From NCBI GenBank assembly GCA_011620825.1, contig WOYN01000020.1, forward strand, positions 1 to 7,679: a stretch of 7,679 nt of DNA, written 5' to 3'. The notes below the pieces were generated by a model. That model worked only from the letters and a program-made list of their open reading frames with translations, made no database searches and was not told the DNA's origin. Positions 1 to 5,739 of this stretch are shown here, piece after piece. This DNA comes from Candidatus Methanomethylophilaceae archaeon (GTDB lineage Archaea; Thermoplasmatota; Thermoplasmata; Methanomassiliicoccales; Methanomethylophilaceae). Position numbers and translations under genes: made by a program. Numbering within the stretch: the first letter of the stretch is position 1; each line of letters opens with the position of its first letter.

Positions 1-885
1 GGGCACGTCGATGTATGATCCACACTTGCGGCACTTGACCTCGCCCGGGAGTATTATGGAATTGCACTGTTTGCACCTCCCGTATCCCGGAGGGTACAGG
101 CGCCCCTCTTTGACCATCTTGTCGCGGGTCTTGTTGGCGCTGGATCTCATTCCGTAGGTCAGGAACAAGATCATGAAGTAGAGCAACATGCACAGTCCCA
201 GATAATATGCTGTGCCCGTCAGGTAAACCCAGTTCGCGGCCGAGCTGGAGGTCAGCTCGTCCAAAAAGAACGTGATAGACTGGGAATCGTCGAGCTTCGA
301 GTCGGAGTTCGCAGTATCGGCCATGTAGAAATATATTATGTACAGCTTGTCGTCGACCTGGACATCGAAATTCGCAGTACCGCTGGATTGATTGTAAGAC
401 ACAGGTTGCAGGGTCCTCTCCGAACCGGATGCCCCGTAAGTGCTGGAAAATCCGACCATGTCGATCATGGAGACAAAGGCCAGGGGCTTGTGGTCGGGAT
501 CCGTGTCGGTATAGGTCACGGTGAATTGATAGGTATCGGACGCAACGGTATAGGTAGCTGCGGTGAAATCGCCGCTCGCCTCGAAATCGTCGTTCGCATC
601 CACATAGGCGGGCGAAGAGTACAGGCTTCCGGCGAGTAATGCGACCACGGCAAAAACCACGCCGTGTAATACGAATACTTTGATGTTTTTGACTTTAAGC
701 AGGTGGGGTACCATGTAAAGGACTGCGGCCACGATGACCATGGCGAAGCAGCTGAACATCATGTATATCCCCGACATGAGGATGAATAGTGCCAGCGCAA
801 AGCTTGCGGCGAGGCCCGCGAGCTGTTTTGTGGTTAACTCTATCTTCTTTTTATCCGCCGATTTCTCGGTGTTCTCTGTGGCCAT
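1..885 (-). CDS. Membrane protein with outside domain and C-terminal zinc ribbon, partial at the window edge
   Basis: Reading from an ATG at 885 leftwards gives 295 codons without a stop, still open at base 1, so the C-terminus is missing. The N-terminus is short and lysine-rich (K12-K14). It is followed by a hydrophobic hairpin at about residues 22-41 and 43-62, a third helix at about 68-90, a polar, Thr/Ser/Asp-rich stretch at about 93-217 that looks like a beta-rich domain, and a fourth helix at about 218-245. After that come basic residues and a zinc ribbon with CxxC at C271/C274 and C285/C288. Charge placement (K64, K66, K69 between helices 2 and 3; R247, K252, R254 after helix 4) predicts both termini and the zinc ribbon in the cytoplasm and the 125-residue domain outside. 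I do not recognise the family. The topology would suit a sensor or scaffold, but no catalytic motif is visible. The gene is divergent from drg. The start has no ribosome binding site but has a TATA-like box at the leaderless distance. Confidence 0.85.
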   Translation of the reverse strand, partial: MATENTEKSADKKKIELTTKQLAGLAASFALALFILMSGIYMMFSCFAMVIVAAVLYMVPHLLKVKNIKVFVLHGVVFAVVALLAGSLYSSPAYVDANDDFEASGDFTAATYTVASDTYQFTVTYTDTDPDHKPLAFVSMIDMVGFSSTYGASGSERTLQPVSYNQSSGTANFDVQVDDKLYIIYFYMADTANSDSKLDDSQSITFFLDELTSSSAANWVYLTGTAYYLGLCMLLYFMILFLTYGMRSSANKTRDKMVKEGRLYPPGYGRCKQCNSIILPGEVKCRKCGSYIDVP

Positions 886-908
886 CGGGCCTGTAACGGG
901 TTCATTGA

Positions 909-916
909 TTAAAAAG
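909..916 (-). promoter_or_regulatory. Putative TATA box of the left-edge membrane protein gene
   Basis: On the minus strand this reads TTTTTAAT, 24-31 bases upstream of the ATG at 885. That spacing would start the transcript at or next to the start codon, as for hisS and panD here. A second AT-rich box, TTATATTA at 951-944, could instead give a leader of about 35 bases. Confidence 0.4.
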
Positions 917-943
917 TATCTAAGCAGTTTCTTGTGCCAACTC

Positions 944-951
944 TAATATAA
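944..951 (+). promoter_or_regulatory. Putative TATA box of drg, possibly shared with the divergent gene
   Basis: TAATATAA lies about 30 bases upstream of the TTG start at 980, predicting transcription start near 974 and a leader of only a few bases. Because the box is nearly symmetric, its reverse complement could also serve the divergent gene. Confidence 0.4.
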
Positions 952-979
952 CCTTTCACTATCAAGGAACGGGAAACAA

Positions 980-2080
980 TTGGCAACCATCGAGGAGCAG
1001 ATCAAGGAGTTGGAGGAACAGATCTCCAATACGAAATACAACAAGGCCACAGAAGGGCACATCGGAAAGCTTAAGGCAAAGATCGCCAAGCTGTCTGCAG
1101 AGGAGGAAAAGAGGCGCTCTTCTAAAGCACCTACCAAAGGATTCTATGTGAAAAAGGCAGGAAACGCGACTGTGGCACTGGTTGGATTTCCCTCCGTGGG
1201 TAAATCAACTCTCCTGAACCGGCTTACAGATGCCAAATCCGAGATCGGTGCATATCACTTCACAACGCTGGACGTTGTGCCAGGTATCTTGGAGTACAAC
1301 CATGCGAAGATCCAGATACTCGACATGCCCGGGCTAATTAAGGATGCTTCCCGCGGAAAGGGTCGCGGGCGCGAGGTCATCGCAGCGGCCAGAGCTTCAG
1401 ATATTATTCTTTTTGTGGTCGATGTTTTCAATTCCAGTATCGATGTCCTGTTCAACGAGCTATATGCTTCCGGAGTACGTTTGGACCAGAAGGCCCCAGA
1501 CGTGGTCATAACTCCGACGGGCCAGGGCGGTGTCCTCGTAAAGCCTACCCTGAAACTGACCAAGACCACGGAGGAAGTGATCAAGGACATGACCATAGCA
1601 TATGGGTACATCAATGCCACCGTGGTCGTCCGCGAGGACATCAGCGTAGAGCAGATGCTTGACGTTCTGGCTGGAAACAGGGTCTACATCAAATCGCTAA
1701 TAGCTATCAACAAGATCGACCTGGCTCTACCAGGGCAGCTCGAGGCTGTAAAGAAAAAGCACAGTGAATTCCGTACGGTGCCCCTTTCGGCCGCCACAGG
1801 CGCCGGGATAGAGGATCTGAAGCAGGCGCTGTACGACACCATCGATATGATACGTGTCTATCTCAAGCCCCAGGGGCAGGAGGCAGACATGGATGTGCCT
1901 TTGATCGTCAAAAGGGGAAACAACGTCGGCGACGTGTGCGAGCTCATTCACAGGGATTTTAGGAATCAGTTCAGATATGCTATGGTGTGGGGAAAAAGCG
2001 CCAAATTCCCGGGCCAGACGGTTGGAATGGACCACGTCATGGAGGATGAGGACATTCTTTCCATAATAGTCAGACGTTAA
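980..2080 (+). CDS. drg: Drg-family GTP-binding protein (Obg/Drg GTPase with TGS domain)
   Basis: This 366-residue protein has the usual length and layout of archaeal and eukaryotic Drg proteins, GTPases associated with ribosomes and translation. A basic helical N-terminus (residues 1-60, including the family-typical NKATEGHIGKLKAK) precedes the G domain. G1 is GFPSVGKST at 69-77, the switch region has FTTLDVVPG at 94-102, G3 is DMPG at 115-118, G4 is NKID at 244-247 and G5 is SAATG at 270-274. The region between switch and G4 carries the S5D2L-like insertion usual in Drg. A TGS domain fills about 289-366 and ends with DILSIIVRR. The start is TTG at 980: no in-frame ATG lies just upstream, and the N-terminus matches the family from this residue. 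The only ribosome-binding-like sequence is a weak AAGGAA at 964-969. It is transcribed divergently from the left-edge membrane protein gene and appears monocistronic. The partner Dfrp/Lerepo4 protein known in eukaryotes is not encoded here. Confidence 0.97.
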   Translation: MATIEEQIKELEEQISNTKYNKATEGHIGKLKAKIAKLSAEEEKRRSSKAPTKGFYVKKAGNATVALVGFPSVGKSTLLNRLTDAKSEIGAYHFTTLDVVPGILEYNHAKIQILDMPGLIKDASRGKGRGREVIAAARASDIILFVVDVFNSSIDVLFNELYASGVRLDQKAPDVVITPTGQGGVLVKPTLKLTKTTEEVIKDMTIAYGYINATVVVREDISVEQMLDVLAGNRVYIKSLIAINKIDLALPGQLEAVKKKHSEFRTVPLSAATGAGIEDLKQALYDTIDMIRVYLKPQGQEADMDVPLIVKRGNNVGDVCELIHRDFRNQFRYAMVWGKSAKFPGQTVGMDHVMEDEDILSIIVRR

Positions 2081-2142
2081 GTTACCGGAGCGCTGGCATT
2101 AAATTGCAGTTCATCTTTATCGTAACCAGGATTTCTGCCCTT

Positions 2143-2147
2143 GGAGG
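2143..2147 (+). promoter_or_regulatory. Ribosome binding site deciding a GTG start
   Basis: GGAGG lies six bases before GTG at 2154 and twelve before the in-frame ATG at 2160. The spacing favours GTG. Its presence implies a transcript leader; an ATTAAATT box at 2098-2105 is a weak TATA candidate. Confidence 0.6.
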
Positions 2148-2153
2148 CAGGGT

Positions 2154-2381
2154 GTGAAAATGAACAACAAATCTAAGATCATACTGGTAGCGGTCTTGGC
2201 TCTCTCTGCGGCGGCGTTCGGTGCCGCAGCATACGATGCCGACGATGCCGACGCCGTTTCCGATGACGTAGTGGTGTCGAACGAGGAAGTCGAAGTGGAT
2301 TGGCTCTACGTCGCGCTTGCCGGAATAGTCCTGCTGGCCGTGATGGAGATGTTCCTCTACCGTCGGAAAGAAAAGTTCTGA
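2154..2381 (+). CDS. Small exported or membrane protein of unknown function
   Basis: This is a 75-residue protein I cannot assign to a family. It begins with a basic stretch (K2, K6, K8) and a hydrophobic signal sequence at about 9-26 ending in AAA. Next comes a short, strongly acidic segment (28-49) with ten Asp/Glu and no basic residue. A second hydrophobic helix at about 50-68 ends in the basic tail RRKEKF. The predicted arrangement is either a cleaved signal peptide plus a C-terminal anchor, or a two-helix hairpin; either way an acidic loop of about 22 residues faces outside. The sole odd residue in the second helix is E65. The DNA for the acidic part holds a tandem 9-base repeat, GATGCCGAC, at 2235-2243 and 2244-2252. 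A well-placed GGAGG site and sequence-typical codon use support it as real. It sits alone between drg and hisS, with 73 and 76 bases of spacer. It could bind cations or act as a small subunit of a membrane complex, but nothing proves this. Confidence 0.75.
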   Translation: MKMNNKSKIILVAVLALSAAAFGAAAYDADDADAVSDDVVVSNEEVEVDWLYVALAGIVLLAVMEMFLYRRKEKF

Positions 2382-2396
2382 CCGTTGAAAAAACAA

Positions 2397-2416
2397 TTTA
2401 CTTCTTTCCATCTTTT
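2397..2416 (+). terminator. Possible T-rich transcription terminator
   Basis: A pyrimidine-rich stretch with several short T runs begins 16 bases after the stop of the small membrane protein gene and precedes the hisS promoter. Archaeal polymerase stops at T tracts without needing a hairpin. The runs are short, so this is weak. Confidence 0.3.
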
Positions 2417-2427
2417 AAAGCAACACG

Positions 2428-2435
2428 TTTATTAT
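2428..2435 (+). promoter_or_regulatory. Putative TATA box of hisS
   Basis: TTTATTAT lies 23-30 bases upstream of the ATG at 2458, the spacing expected for a leaderless archaeal transcript. No ribosome binding site precedes the start (the bases are GCGGGGCAT), which agrees with leaderless initiation. Confidence 0.55.
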
Positions 2436-2457
2436 CGTTTCCCGTATAGCGGGGCAT

Positions 2458-3705
2458 ATGATCCAATGTCCCCGCGGAACGAGGGATTTCCTTCCGGACG
2501 AGATGGAGAGACGCAGATACTACGAAGGGAAGCTCAGGTCGGTGGCCCTTAGATTTGGGTTCCGCGAGACGGAGACGCCCATTTTCGAGGATGCGGAACT
2601 TTTCATCCTGAGAAGCGGCCCCAATGTGCTTAACGAGCTGTACGCCTTTAAGGACAAGGGCGACAGGGACCTCGCATTGCGCCCCGAGATGACGGCCCCA
2701 GCCATACGGATGTTCGTAAACAGTATGGGCAATGAGCCGAAACCCATCAAGATATTCTATTTCGGCCAGTGTTTCAGGTATGAAAGGCCCCAAGGCGGCA
2801 GGTACAGAGAATTTTTCCAATTCGGTGCGGAGCTCATAGGCTCTGCAACGCCCGACACAGATGCGGAGGCGATAGCCCTCGCAGCGGCGATGATAGAGGC
2901 ACTGGGCCTCAAGAACTACAAGATAAGGATAGGACACATAGGTGTATTGAGGCAGAAGCTGGCCGATGCCGGCGTCCCCAATGAAAAGACCGCTGAAGTT
3001 CTCCAGAAGCTCGACAAGAAACTGTATGACGAGGCGCGCCCGATGATGGAGGACCTGAACGTCGACCAAGACGTTATGGGTGAGATATTCGAGCTTACAG
3101 AAACCGTCGGTGGAACCGATATCGTCGACAAAGTGCCGGGCGAGGCCGGGAAATATCTTAGGTCCCTGATAGCTATACTGTCGGCGATGGGAGTGAGTGA
3201 CGTCGAGATAGATCTGGGAGTCGTCCGCGGTCTCGATTACTATACGGGAATGGTCTTCGAGGTGGAAGCGCCTGCGCTTGGGGCGGAGAAGCAGATATGC
3301 GGAGGCGGCTCATACACCCTTTCAGAATTGTTCGGAGGAGAGAAGGTATTCTCCACAGGTTTCGCGATAGGATTTGACAGAATACTCCTGGCCATGGAGA
3401 AAGAAGGAATAACATATGAACAGACGGGCATCGATGCCTATGTCGTTCCGGTGTCCGAGGACGTGCGGATAAAGGCCACAGAGATAACGGCAATGCTCCG
3501 CAAAGCCGGGATCTCCTGCGACATGGACATCATGGGGCGCAAGATGGCCAAGGCCCTGAAATATGCCTCGTCCGCAAGAGCGAAGTTCGCTGTCATTGTC
3601 GGGAAGAACGAGCTTGAGGGGGACTCTGTGACACTGAGGGATATGGGGTCGGGCGACCAGGAAACCGTCCTGATATCGGAGCTCGTAAGTGCGATTCAGG
3701 GCTGA
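2458..3705 (+). CDS. hisS: Histidyl-tRNA synthetase
   Basis: A class II aminoacyl-tRNA synthetase that charges tRNA-His with histidine using ATP, in the cytoplasm. At 415 residues it has the normal length. The N-terminus carries PRGTRDFLP (5-13). Class II motif 2 is at about 105-122 (FRYERPQGGRYREFFQF), preceded by LRPEMTAPAIR (74-84), which is the usual substrate-contact stretch. The histidine-specific motif RGLDYYTG is at 257-264; R257 matches the catalytic arginine known as Arg259 in E. coli. The second histidine motif is GGGSYT at 282-287, and motif 3 is GFAIGFDRI at 301-309 with R308. The anticodon-binding domain occupies about 325-415. Nothing is missing. The gene has its own promoter and seems monocistronic. 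Its last 10 bases overlap the end of the convergent rnhA. Confidence 0.98.
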   Translation: MIQCPRGTRDFLPDEMERRRYYEGKLRSVALRFGFRETETPIFEDAELFILRSGPNVLNELYAFKDKGDRDLALRPEMTAPAIRMFVNSMGNEPKPIKIFYFGQCFRYERPQGGRYREFFQFGAELIGSATPDTDAEAIALAAAMIEALGLKNYKIRIGHIGVLRQKLADAGVPNEKTAEVLQKLDKKLYDEARPMMEDLNVDQDVMGEIFELTETVGGTDIVDKVPGEAGKYLRSLIAILSAMGVSDVEIDLGVVRGLDYYTGMVFEVEAPALGAEKQICGGGSYTLSELFGGEKVFSTGFAIGFDRILLAMEKEGITYEQTGIDAYVVPVSEDVRIKATEITAMLRKAGISCDMDIMGRKMAKALKYASSARAKFAVIVGKNELEGDSVTLRDMGSGDQETVLISELVSAIQG

Positions 3706-4100
3706 CTTCTGTCCAGTTCCATGTTCACGAGCTCGTCTGCCCTCGGCATGAGCATTTCGTACCGACGAACGTCAGTGAAGCGGACCTTAGGTATCATCGA
3801 GCTCAGGGCGGTCGCATCACGGTGAAGCTCGATAAGTTCAGGTGCCTTTACCTTGTATTCGCCCCTCATCTGTTTGATCACGAGCTGCGAATCCATAACG
3901 AATTCGGCCTCTTCAGCTTCTAATTCGATGGCCTTCCGTATACCGGCGATCAGACCGCGGTACTCGGCGTAGTTGTTAGTGCGAATACCCAGATACTCGG
4001 ATTCTTCATAAATCGTCTTTCCGTTCCTGGTTACCACGAGGCCATAAGCGGAAGGTCCCGGATTCCCCCGGGAGCCACCGTCTGAGAAAATCCTCAGCAT
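3696..4100 (-). CDS. rnhA: Ribonuclease HI (type 1 RNase H)
   Basis: This would cut the RNA strand of RNA-DNA hybrids, for example replication primers and R-loops, using two divalent metal ions. The 134-residue protein is compact, like the archaeal and RVT_3-type RNase H proteins, and lacks the basic protrusion of the E. coli enzyme. The four acidic active-site residues are in place: D7 in [13 protein letters not shown]46 in [10 protein letters not shown]70 in FVMDSQLV and D122 in RADELVN. The strand-helix order between them fits the family. The gene follows panD with a 7-base overlap (ATG at 4100 inside the panD stop region at 4096-4094), so the two are almost certainly co-transcribed and translationally coupled, although no metabolic link is known. 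It ends tail-to-tail with hisS with a 10-base overlap. Many archaea rely only on RNase HII, so a type 1 enzyme here is an addition, not a rule. Confidence 0.95.
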   Translation of the reverse strand: MLRIFSDGGSRGNPGPSAYGLVVTRNGKTIYEESEYLGIRTNNYAEYRGLIAGIRKAIELEAEEAEFVMDSQLVIKQMRGEYKVKAPELIELHRDATALSSMIPKVRFTDVRRYEMLMPRADELVNMELDRSQP

Positions 4101-4438
4101 TTTTCTGCCACGGGACTGTTGGACTCGTCGACCTTCACGATCTTAGTCTCCACCGGACCGTCCGTAAGTTCGTACCCCATGATTATTATAAGGTCGCCTA
4201 TGCTGCAGAGGCGGGCTGCGGCCCCATTGATGCAGATCTCGCCAGAACCTTTCTTTCCGTAAATGGTGTAGGTTTCGAAACGGTTGCCGTTGTTAATGTC
4301 GGCTATAGTGACCTTCTCACCCGGCAGTATACCTGCCAAATCGAGCAGTTCTCCGTCCACGGTTATGCTGCCCTCGTAGTCGAGACGCGTCTCAGTGACC
4401 GTGGCACGGTGTATTTTGCTGCGCAACATCCAACGCAT
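4094..4438 (-). CDS. panD: Aspartate 1-decarboxylase, pyruvoyl type
   Basis: PanD removes the alpha-carboxyl of L-aspartate to make beta-alanine, a pantothenate and coenzyme A precursor. The enzyme is made as a proenzyme that cuts itself between Gly and Ser, turning the serine into the pyruvoyl cofactor. The 114-residue product aligns along its length with bacterial PanD, offset by one residue from E. coli. It has K8 and H10 (KIHRATVT), Y21-E22-G23-S24 (the YxGS site, cleavage expected between G23 and S24), R53, T56 and Y57 (NRFETY), and N71-GAAAR. All known active-site residues are kept. The ATG at 4438 is chosen over that at 4429 because the MxxMLxxKIHR pattern is typical and a TATA box is correctly spaced. 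It is the first gene of a pair with rnhA. Archaea generally make beta-alanine with a PLP-dependent decarboxylase (MfnA type), so a pyruvoyl PanD suggests acquisition from bacteria. No PanZ/PanM maturation factor is seen in this window. Confidence 0.95.
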   Translation of the reverse strand: MRWMLRSKIHRATVTETRLDYEGSITVDGELLDLAGILPGEKVTIADINNGNRFETYTIYGKKGSGEICINGAAARLCSIGDLIIIMGYELTDGPVETKIVKVDESNSPVAEKC

Positions 4439-4460
4439 AGGTGATAGTGTTCGTTACAGG

Positions 4461-4469
4461 TTAAAGAAA
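4461..4469 (-). promoter_or_regulatory. Putative TATA box of panD-rnhA
   Basis: On the minus strand this reads TTTCTTTAA, 23-31 bases before the ATG at 4438, so the transcript would be leaderless. No ribosome binding site is visible before the start, which fits. Confidence 0.45.
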
Positions 4470-4555
4470 CTTTCCCTCAAACGCATATGTTCAGGAATCT
4501 GTTTTTGACATAAGTATTTCATATTCTGTAACATTATTATGATTGACGTTTTTTA

Positions 4556-4570
4556 TGTTATGTAGTAACA
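4556..4570 (+). repeat. Short palindrome TGTTA-N5-TAACA
   Basis: TGTTA at 4556-4560 and TAACA at 4566-4570 form a 15-base dyad overlapping the left arm of the larger inverted repeat. Further TAACA copies occur at 4529-4533 and 4585-4589. The recurrence in one intergenic region suggests a repeated half-site for a dimeric regulator. Confidence 0.35.
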
Positions 4571-4573
4571 AGA

Positions 4574-4581
4574 ATAATAAA
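4574..4581 (+). promoter_or_regulatory. Putative TATA box of the importer operon
   Basis: ATAATAAA lies 22-29 bases upstream of the ATG at 4603, the leaderless spacing. It sits between the arms of the inverted repeat at 4552-4593. The run of A after it blurs the exact box. Confidence 0.45.
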
Positions 4582-4602
4582 AAATAACATAAACATTTTA
4601 TT

Positions 4603-5697
4603 ATGGTGAAGCATGGCGACCGCGTGCACAATAAAAAAATCATGATCGTTCTGGTCACATGTTCGATGCTGTTTGCGGCATCCTTTATATCGCTGACCGA
4701 TGAAAATATGGTTTCCGCGACTTCGCCGATAGAAATCACGGACTCGGCCGGTCATCAGATCACACTGAGCGCGCCCGCCGAACATGTGGTCACGATGGGT
4801 TTCGCATTCACTCTGACGGTTATGGAGCTGGGAGGCGCCGACAAGATCGTCGGTTATGATCATTATTCCACATACAGCTACACCGAGGACGAAAGGATGC
4901 AGGAGCTCGACGGAATTGCCGAGTTAGGGACTGGATATAATTCCAACAAAGAATCGCTATTGACAGGACTGGCACAGTTGGTCGATAATGGGAATTTCAC
5001 TAAGGCGACCGACGTCGTCTTCATAAATAACTTCTCCACAACGCTTGCTTCGGGAGGAATGTACGACAATCTTGTGGCGGAGGGATATAATGTTATCTGC
5101 CTGGGAGCGAAAACCTATGATGGATCCATAGAGGTCGTAGAAACGATATCGAAGGCGATAGGCATGGACTCTGCCGACTCGGTCAAAAAAATGGAGGATG
5201 CCAGACAGGCTGTTGTCGATCGGGTTGCAGCGGTCCCCGGGGAAGAAAGGCCGAGTGCCATATATGTATCGGTTAACGGCGGGTCTATCAGAATCTACAA
5301 CAGCGGGCTGGCGGTATCTTTGATAGAAACATGCGGGGCGACCAACGCATGTCGCAATGGGGAATCAGCATACTTCAATTCGGATGGATCGGCGATAATA
5401 CAGGCGAACCCCGATGTTATTTTCTTAGACGGTACCTACAATGGGACCGTTGAAGAGTTCAAGGAAGTTTTCCCCTCGCTTGCGAGCTGTAATGTGGTGA
5501 AGCTCGACAAAGACTGGAACAACCCATGCCCCGGCATGGCAGAAGGTCTGGAATTCGTGTACGTTGAGCTGTATGAGGCACCGCTTTACGATGATGGCGG
5601 GGCTCCCATCTCAGAGAACAGTGCACTGATAGCGGTGTCCGTTCTGATGTTGGTAATAATAATCGCAGTAGCAGTTGTGTTGGTGAGGCGCCGTTAA
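4603..5697 (+). CDS. ABC importer substrate-binding protein, membrane-anchored (iron-chelate/heme/cobalamin family)
   Basis: This surface protein would capture a ligand outside the cell and hand it to the permease encoded next. The 364 residues start with a basic N-terminus and a signal sequence whose hydrophobic core is at about 13-29. The periplasmic-binding-protein fold of the BtuF/FhuD/FecB type follows at about 42-325. It opens with ITDSAGHQITLSAPAEHVVT, the typical first strand and turn of the family, continues with LGGADKIVGYD (76-86), and has a second lobe with ANPDVIFLDG (268-277). A C-terminal helix at about 340-361 ends in RRR, so the protein is probably anchored to the cell membrane by its C-terminus; bacterial relatives usually lack this and use a lipid anchor or are free. 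C20 has no proper lipobox. The ATG at 4603 fits the promoter; GTG at 4624 (residue 8) and ATG at 4642 (residue 14) are alternatives. The ligand cannot be named from sequence. Confidence 0.92.
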   Translation: MVKHGDRVHNKKIMIVLVTCSMLFAASFISLTDENMVSATSPIEITDSAGHQITLSAPAEHVVTMGFAFTLTVMELGGADKIVGYDHYSTYSYTEDERMQELDGIAELGTGYNSNKESLLTGLAQLVDNGNFTKATDVVFINNFSTTLASGGMYDNLVAEGYNVICLGAKTYDGSIEVVETISKAIGMDSADSVKKMEDARQAVVDRVAAVPGEERPSAIYVSVNGGSIRIYNSGLAVSLIETCGATNACRNGESAYFNSDGSAIIQANPDVIFLDGTYNGTVEEFKEVFPSLASCNVVKLDKDWNNPCPGMAEGLEFVYVELYEAPLYDDGGAPISENSALIAVSVLMLVIIIAVAVVLVRRR

Positions 5698-5699
5698 GC

Positions 5700-5705
5700 T
5701 TTATA
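5700..5705 (+). promoter_or_regulatory. Possible internal TATA box before the permease gene
   Basis: TTTATA begins three bases after the binding-protein stop and 40 bases before the permease ATG at 5740, predicting a leader of about 10 bases. It could boost the permease and ATPase genes independently. Co-transcription with the upstream gene remains the simpler reading. Confidence 0.3.
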
Positions 5706-5739
5706 CTGAACCCATTGCAATTACAGAGACCGTGGAAAT

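Larger units (their letters stand above)
4552..4593 (+). repeat. Inverted repeat flanking the importer promoter, possible operator
   Basis: TTTATGTTAT at 4552-4561 is matched perfectly by its reverse complement ATAACATAAA at 4584-4593, with 22 bases between. The arms bracket the TATA-like box of the binding-protein gene, where a repressor would block transcription. The region is very AT-rich, which raises the chance of accidental symmetry, but a 10-base perfect match is notable. An iron- or metal-responsive regulator of the DtxR or Fur type is a natural guess for such importers; this is inference. Confidence 0.4.

Noticed and set aside
388..946. Two plus-strand open frames opposite the left-edge membrane protein gene
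   Set aside because: The minus-strand frame runs 295 codons with coherent helices and a zinc ribbon; the plus-strand frames have no recognisable features.
2398..3069. Long open frame of 223 codons on the strand opposite hisS
   Set aside because: It lies fully antisense to a complete, motif-verified hisS, has low-complexity composition typical of an antisense shadow, and shows no domain.
4539..4565. Eight-codon upstream frame ATG...TAG before the importer, ending in TAG followed directly by TAA
   Set aside because: It would lie upstream of the predicted transcription start and has no ribosome binding site. Even if TAG were read as pyrrolysine the frame would stop at the next codon.
4657..4662. 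Possible lipoprotein cysteine (C20) in the binding protein
   Set aside because: The preceding residues (LVT) do not form a standard lipobox, and cleavage there would leave a hydrophobic stretch on the mature protein; the C-terminal helix gives an anchor instead.
4491..4739. Minus-strand frame of 82 codons across the importer promoter and start
   Set aside because: It is antisense to the signal-sequence region of a well-supported gene and contains only accidental hydrophobic codons from AT-rich DNA.
5570..5697. Archaeosortase-type sorting signal at the end of the binding protein
   Set aside because: No PGF, PEF or VPxxxP motif precedes the C-terminal helix.
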